DNA from: Cercis canadensis
Lineage: Eukaryota > Streptophyta > Magnoliopsida > Fabales > Fabaceae
Length of the DNA: 64,000 nt
NCBI GenBank assembly: GCA_003255065.1
Contig: QAOA01003577.1
Location: 922,717-986,716, forward strand
Direction: 5' to 3'
Shown here: piece after piece, positions 57,424 through 64,000 of the stretch
Layout of the letters: each line of letters opens with the position of its first letter
How positions within the stretch are numbered: the stretch's first letter is position 1
Made by a program: the position numbers and the translations under genes
Notes under the pieces: model-generated
What the model was told of the DNA's origin: nothing
What the model saw: the letters and a program-made list of their open reading frames with translations, nothing else
Database searches by the model: none

Positions 57424-58884
57424 TGATCTGCTTAAGTGTGAACATGTTTCCAAGACCAAAAAATATTTTTCTTCCCCGCTCATACGCGAAATAGCAAATC
57501 CCAAAAGCCCATTTCCAATGGAATGAAAGTCTAATGCCCAGTGTACACAACTTATCTCAGCAACGACATTTGAGGTAAGTGCACAAATAGTTGCATGTAT
57601 AGAAACCCATTAATTTGGGCTTATTATGTTTGTATATATCTTTGGGCCTTTAATTTACCCCTGATAAAAATATGAGGTTATATAACCTTTTTTTAAGTGG
57701 TACAGTCATCATCATTTCTTGTGTTATGTGTCAAATCTAGTGGTGAATATTTAATTTTAGTTACCTGTTCAGTTGATTATTTCTCAACTTGTATGACAAT
57801 ATCAATATGACCTACTAATTTAACTAAAATTATGTTAGCACCCCACTCAAAATAATAATTTATGTTAAACCTATTTTTTTAGTAATTAAATTATGTTAAA
57901 GTTGAGAGTATACAAAGTATGATATTCCTCTTCATTTATATATTTTTCACAAACAAATTTATGAAATTTTTTTAAAGAATTATATTCAAATTTATATATA
58001 AAGATTCACAATTAAAAATAAAATTTTAAGTATGATAAAATTTAAAAATACACATTAATAAATAAATTAAGATGAGTGAAAAATAATAGTGTAAAAAATA
58101 AGTCAAAAGATTGAAGAAAGTAAATCTCACTCTCTCCCTTACTCTTTATTTTTTGCAAGTAGGATTTGAATGGTAGATTTTTGCATGAAAATGGGATAAA
58201 TCCTAACTTTAAATTTCAAAATTTTTTGATTTTTTGATAAAAATATTCATGTGGGTTTCATAGATCATAACATGCTAAAAGAAACCACAAAAAAAAGAAG
58301 TTATGTTTGACTATTTAATTAATTTAAAATTTTATTACATTAAATTTAAAAGGTAGAAACCGAATTTTTTTTAGTTTGTATAATTCATTTCTTTGGAGGG
58401 TAATTCCTTAAAGTTATAATAGAACGATATTATTTTTTCTACCTAATATCAAATATTTTAAAGCTAAAAAAAAAAAAAGACTTGTCTTACCACAATAAGA
58501 GATTATGAGAAAATAAGACTTAAAAAATTTGGAGCTGATTTGTAATAAATAAAATTTTTGTCATAATTAAATTGGTCAAACTAAGATTGGGTTGTTTAAC
58601 CCCATTTTTGCATGGGTTTAGTTAAAGCCCCCAATATCTTTGCTTTTGAGCAGTCCTATTTAATCATCTGATTCCTACAGTATACACTTACGGAATAGGA
58701 TTAAAGATTTTGATTTCCTCAAAGCCTTCATACTTGTCTCCATTATTCAGGTTAATGTGTTTTTATCATCATGTGAAATTTGTAAATGGGAAGCATTCCT
58801 CCTCGAGTTTTGTTCAATCGTACTTGTACACAGTTGCCTATGCAATCCTAAAATCTTTCTTAACTCCATGCATGGTCCAAAAAA
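57424..58884. other. Intergenic AT-rich DNA
   Basis: No gene, RNA gene or bounded element could be supported. Confidence 0.5.
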
Positions 58885-58889
58885 AAAAT

Positions 58890-60051
58890 TGTTAGGTGGT
58901 TTTTAAACCCATTTTATGAATACTTTTAGCTTAATTTTATGTTTGTGTCTTGAGTTTTATAGTCTTAATTATGTTCATTTTGTCTATTTTGTAGGTTTGA
59001 ATGGAAAAAGTGGAAACTATTGCTTAAAGAGGCATTGAAGACAAGTTTTGCCAAAGTGAAACGCTTGTTGGGCATAGTGACACTTGTGACCAACATAGTT
59101 ATGCCCAATGTTTCCTCATCTGGACACGTGCTTAGTTTTTCTTTTGAGAATTAGGAGTATTAGATTTTACTATTTAAGTAACTTTTAGGCTTTAATTTAA
59201 TGATTTTTTTCTAGACTTTTTGAAGGCAAAGAAGAGAACCAAAACAAAGATTTGAGAAGGGCAACTGGAACAACAAATTGGTGGCTTCTCTTCAGGGTTT
59301 TTATTCTTCTTCCCTTTGAATTATGTCTAGATTTTGCTTTATCATATTCTCTTCTTCTACCATGAACTAAATTTCCTTCTAAGGCTATGATGTAGCCTAA
59401 CTAAGAAGATTTGTGATTTTTTATTTCTTTAATTCAATAACTCATTTATTAATTGTCTTCTTCTTCTTAATTCTTCACGCTTCTAATTGTTTAATCACCA
59501 ATTAGTTGATTAGATAATTACAATGAGACTGAGAGGTAATTTGTAATTAAAAATCATAAGGATTAAAAACATATGTTACATGTAGGATAAGAATATACTT
59601 TCATGGCTTGTATAACTATTTAAAAAGAACCATAGAATTAAGTGAATTTTTAGGTTATTCGTAATTCACATAAAAATATAGTGGATTTATAACTTAAAAA
59701 TATTTTTGTTTGACCTTGGGAAAAACTAATAAATAATTTAGGATTCTTAGCTAGCAATTAGAAAGATTGTTCTTGGTTAACGAATTAAGAATAACAAATT
59801 GGAATAGCTATGGTGAAATCAAAAGCCTTAGATATTTCTCTCTAGATTAATTCTTGATTTTTATCTATTTTTCTTACTTTCAATTTATTTAAAGTTCTAT
59901 CTTGAAATTCTTCATATTTGCTGATTAGATAAAATTGAGATTAATCCAATTTCGATAGTTGATAACATTAGTCCTTGTGGGAACGATATTTCACTCTCAT
60001 TTTATTATTTGGAAACGATAATATGCATTTGCGTTAGAGTTTTACATAACA
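58890..60051. mobile_element. Solo LTR (~1162 bp), probably Ty3/gypsy
   Basis: Begins TGTTAGGTGG and ends TTTACATAACA, with terminal TGTTA/TAACA inverted repeats, and is flanked by AAAAT at 58885-58889 and 60052-60056. Near the 3' end it has AGTCCTTGTGGGAACGATAT and ATATGCATTTGCGTTAGAG, phrases typical of the 3' end of plant gypsy-type LTRs. Neither internal coding sequence nor a second LTR is present. The A-rich left flank makes the target duplication weaker evidence than for the other solo LTR. Confidence 0.72.
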
Positions 60052-60056
60052 AAAAT

Positions 60057-62740
60057 CAAATTATTAAATTTAAACCAATAAAAAAAAATTAATGTCTATG
60101 TCTCTATAAACAATTGGCAATTCAAGCATTTATCTTTGTGTAATTTATAACTCTACCTTTTCGTAAAGATTTTTATTTTCTCTGTATAAAATAAGTTGAG
60201 CAGGATATAAGCCCGCAGTAATATAGGACTCTACATTATCCTTAGCCAATTTTTTTTTTTTTTTTGTTTTAACATAAGATGTCTGATTATAGGAAGCACC
60301 TCCCACACTTTGACACTTACACTCACATTATCCTTATCCTCCCACCTATGCAGCACGAGTACGGGCATAGGTACAAAACGCCGGTACAGCATGTTAAAAA
60401 AAATAGAGGTACATGTACGTCATGTCATATATATATATATATATAAAATAAAAATAAAAATTCTCTAAATATTAAAAATATCAATCATTAATCCTTAGCA
60501 AATAAGTAACAATTAACAAATATTAACTTAAAATATAAATCATCAATCAAAATTCAAGTAATAGAATTTATTATATTTGATTAAGTATCATCAATATATT
60601 ATAAATATTTTTTAATTAGACCAAGTTCATTATAAAAAGTCACAGAAAAATGATAAACCCAAAATCTAATTCTCATTATTTTTCAAATTTGTTAGATGCA
60701 TTAAAAATTAAATCATTAAAAATATATTTTAAATGATTAGTGAAAGTTATAATGTATAAATTAAAGTGAAACCTGTAATAATTGAAAAAAATAATACAGT
60801 AAAACTTTTGAAACACTTTCAAAAAAAAAAAAAAAGGACATGTTTCTTTCATTTGTACGCGTTTCACGTTTTGGAGACATCTTTGAAATGGGTACGCTTC
60901 TTCAGTTGCCATTTTGGTGCTATCTTGCCTCCCACACAAACACGCTATATTTTGTTTAGCGTGATACGTAAATAAGATGAACACGCTATATTTCGTTTAG
61001 CGTGTTCACTTTTCACAAAAAATAAGTTGTAGGTCTCACACTATTTGAACTAGATGTGATGTAGTGTTTTGCTCTCCTACATACTATATCTCATTTAGCG
61101 TGTTCTCTGTGCTCCATTAAAATAATCAAAACTGTTACATTTTACTAAATAGTTTAGAAATTGCCCATTTTGCATAAATAATTTACAAATTTGTATTATT
61201 TAGAGCAATTAACCATTAAGACTTATTGGAACTCGTCCAAAATTGATTCTTTTAGAATTGATTGTGGTGTAGGAGCCTGCAAGGTAGTAAATAGAGTAGT
61301 TTTATAGTGTTCAAGATAGAAATATAGAATAGCTTCTCCCAAAATTGGTTATGGGGAATTTTCCCGAAGAATGAGTTGAGGAGAGGAAATTCCGAAACCA
61401 GAGTCAGACACCAATGCATTTGTCAAAAATGGTGGAGCCTCTTCTCATTCATTGGATGCATGGGATTCAATGAGTGCCACTTCCCATTCCTCATTCATTG
61501 AATGGATTAGCTAGTCTTGTCTCCAAAACGTACTCTAATTTATTTTTATAAAATATAAAATTAAGATGTTCATTTAAAAATTTCAGATAATACTGTATAC
61601 CTAGCAACATGGGTTGGCAACAACGTTTTATTTATTTATTAAATATAGAATGTTTACATTATAATATATATTTTTAAGAAACTTTCATATGAGAAAATAC
61701 CTACATTTAAATCATCTATATTAACACTACGAGCAATTATATCAAAATTTTATATGGGATTTAAGAGCCTCTCCAAATCTTAAAGATGGAGTATATGACT
61801 ATTTGATTTATTGCTACGGGTTAAAATGTGATGGTAGTGGTAACATCGTATATGCTCTATATTTTTTTCAGAGTAGTCAGGAATAATCATGAGAGTGCTT
61901 CAACCAAGCTAACGCGTCAGTAAGTTCAATAATATATTGTCCAACGAGTAGTGAACATGATTTATGCTTCAAGTGCATGCCGTATCATTTTCAAACCAAT
62001 TCCATATGAACTTATAATATTACTACTTTATTTGATAAAACCTGTTAAGTTCAATTAAAAAGCCGAAAAAAAAAAGAGGAGAGGTTTTGGCTCACTGAAG
62101 GGTGTCCCTTAATTACCCTCATTGCTGAGGTTTGATCTTTCCTAGTTGTAAAATGACAACTTTAACCAAATGGCCATCTAACTCAAACAAAAAAAAAAAA
62201 AAAAAAAAATTAAGGTCTTAAGTTTAAATTTTTCATACTCTTATATTCTCAATTGAGAATTTTAGTTCTATTTATCTAATAATAAAAAAAAAAGACAAAA
62301 ATAAGAATAGGCAATCTAGTTTTAAAGGGCCAAAATTTGGTATTAAAAAGGTGTTATCTAGACTCAATATGATTAAGGGCTTGATCGTGATATACTTAAA
62401 TAAACATCCAAAAGGTTGGCATCAACATGAGCGATTCACTACGCACCCCAAGTCTTGGTTCAACGTCAATAGAATCTTCTACTTGTCTAAAAAATTTGTT
62501 GTCAAAGAGACTCTTACTGCGTTTTATATGTTACTAAATCTTTGAATTAATTGAGTATTATATGCATCCCCGGCCTCCGAAGAAGAGCAGGAGAAATGAG
62601 AATGATGACCAAAACACTGTCCCCTTGGGATAATTAACTTATTCTGTTTGGTCATTTTGTTGGCCTTATAAAATAATAGGTGAAGTCTAAGCTACCATCC
62701 CTTTTGGGGTGGTAGCGCTACACTTCCTTTGGATTTGGTA
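60057..62740. other. Intergenic AT-rich DNA with short repeats
   Basis: Contains an (AT)n run near 60427-60446, long A-runs near 60820 and 62190, and the repeated palindromes listed separately. A stretch around 60350-60420 and 60835-60920 (GTACGGGCATAGGTAC; GTACGCGTTTCACGTTTTGG) looks like decayed transposon sequence of unknown family. No gene is seen. Confidence 0.45.
60939..61104. repeat. Three copies of a short palindrome, AACACGCTA-n-TAGCGTGTT
   Basis: Copies lie at 60939-60963, 60980-61006 and 61083-61104. The second is a perfect 9-bp stem (AACACGCTA with TAGCGTGTT) around a TATTTCGTT loop. The third has lost much of its left arm. Confidence 0.75.
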
Positions 62741-63032
62741 AGTTTGGGTGAAATTCATCTAGTGATTTTGGTATTATTACAAAAATTTCAAAAAATTGAG
62801 TCATTCAAGATGTGTCAATACACATTTTTTAATTATAAAATGCAAGAACGACACGATATAAAAATACATGCTAGGAAATAACTTTTTTAAATTTATTTTT
62901 TGACATTTTTTTTTATATCATGTCGTTTTTGTATTTTATATGAAACTATGTGTTCTGGCACATACTTAATGACTCAATTTTTTTAAATTTTTGTAATTAA
63001 ACCAAAATCACACTGCAAATTCTCTCCAAACT
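62741..63032. mobile_element. ~292-bp foldback MITE-like element
   Basis: Left parts GTGATTTTGGTATTATTACA, AATTGAGTCATT and ACGACACGATATAAAA recur inverted on the right as TTTATATCATGTCGTTTTTG, AATGACTCAATTTTTT and TGTAATTAAACCAAAATCAC. Outermost bases pair as AGTTTGG with CCAAACT. No target duplication was recognised, so borders are approximate. Confidence 0.68.
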
Positions 63033-64000
63033 CACCCAATTACAGGGTTGGTATCTTAGCCCTCATCAAAATAATATCCTACTAATTTAACACTCATGTA
63101 ATACATGGTTAGGTAAAACAAAAAAGAAAGAAAGCTCGTGAAGAGAGAGAAAAAAAATAAAAAAAAAGTAAAATAGAGAAATGACAATGTGAGTATATAA
63201 AGTATTGACAGACACATTTTTAAAAAATTAACTCTCATTTAATTGTATATCATTTAATTGTATATAAAGATACCAATCCCACTCCCTGCCAAACAATGGA
63301 AGAAGATACCGCGTGATGGTTCATGACGCTGACGCATGCACGCTCATCATTCCAGTCTTTCTCACGTAGTTTTCAGCTTTCACTCACCACTGTCACGTTA
63401 TTCTTATTAGTGTGTAATTATCATTCAACCTTTTTCCCGATTCGTATGTGTTTACAGTTACACAGTTATAATTTTTTGCATAAATCATAATATTTTCATA
63501 CCCAAATGGGAAACTCTATCTATAATTTATTGTTTTCTTTATTTTGGTTACACCTATAATCCATTGTTACTTGCTTCTATTCTGGATGGTAACAAATATT
63601 GAAGGCAAAAGTTAAGTATAATATATAATGCACTATTTAACAGGGACAATCTTATTCTTACTCTCTATCAAACAAAAATAATAACATTAAACTAAAACAC
63701 CGCAAATCATACACGAAACTTTTGCAAATCTTCCGAAACAACTACAATTCCACACTTTTTTAAATTCAAAAGGTAAAATTATTCATATGTTGATTGTAAA
63801 AATATAATAATATTTAACACTTATCTTTTGTTTTGTTTAATGAATTCGGAAGAAAATAAAAATGAATAATAAATTATTTAATATTTTCTTTGTTTGAAAC
63901 TTTGAATGCAATTAGAAGAAAAACAAGAGGCATAACATAATAGAAAATTTTAAAAGGAAAAGAAAGAAATCAATCCTTTTTTTTTTTTTTTTTTTTTTTT
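63033..64000. other. Terminal intergenic DNA ending in a poly-T run
   Basis: AT-rich, with a small GC-richer patch near 63290-63400. The last ~24 bases (63977-64000) are all T, which may mark a contig end or a poly-A-bearing element on the minus strand continuing outside. No gene is seen. Confidence 0.5.

Noticed and set aside
60676-60984. 102-aa minus-strand frame
   Set aside because: The composition is Phe/Asn/Lys from AT-rich DNA, and the frame crosses a poly-A/T run and the mini-palindromes. No coding signal.

Overview
This is a nuclear chromosome segment from a flowering plant, almost certainly a eudicot. The evidence is AT-rich DNA, short introns with plant-type splice sites, and plant-specific families: phytocyanins, a BPA1-like ACD11 partner, an RTM2-like HSP20 protein, a QUIRKY-type MCTP and MIR166. 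The species cannot be named from the sequence. Eight single-N joins, most of them flanked by overlapping near-identical sequence with small SNP or indel differences, point to a draft assembly of a heterozygous individual.

Layout. 1-5.1 kb: minus-strand gene for a NOM1/Sgd1-like nucleolar MIF4G-MA3 protein; its 3' end lies outside the window. 5.8-12.2 kb: a phytocyanin locus with an exon remnant and two near-identical GPI-type blue copper genes in tandem. The second copy carries a 758-bp solo LTR whose empty site survives in the first. 13.4-17.5 kb: minus-strand two-RRM nuclear RNA-binding protein (8 exons). 18.5-19.4 kb: minus-strand RTM2-like HSP20 protein with a His/Asp-rich tandem repeat and a C-terminal membrane anchor. 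21.2-22.5 kb: minus-strand annexin without canonical calcium loops. 24.3-24.8 kb: 5'-truncated LINE with an 11-bp target duplication. 25.8-29.2 kb: plus-strand BPA1-like RRM protein (8 coding exons). 30.7-30.9 kb: U2 snRNA gene with its own USE and TATA box. 35.9-42.6 kb: plus-strand ankyrin-RCC1 protein (IBtk-like, 1082 aa, 10 coding exons). 45.4-47.0 kb: two foldback DNA transposons with 9-10 bp target duplications. 48.1-48.6 kb: a MIR166 gene. 53.6-56.7 kb: intronless QUIRKY/MCTP gene. 56.7-64 kb: gene-free, with a palindromic MITE, a 1.16-kb solo LTR, another foldback element and a terminal poly-T run.

The genes are ordinary, independently transcribed plant loci and not an operon or cluster with one function; only the phytocyanins are a local family. 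All exon structures given here were built by hand: frame continuity was checked across every junction and conserved family sequence was used to choose splice sites. No novel multi-gene system was found. The most informative observations are the MIR166 hairpin with a duplicated 5' arm, two adjacent GC-AG introns in the NOM1-like gene, the duplication/solo-LTR history of the phytocyanin pair, the His/Asp repeat in the RTM2-like protein, and the assembly-join artefacts, which would mislead anyone counting repeats or exons.
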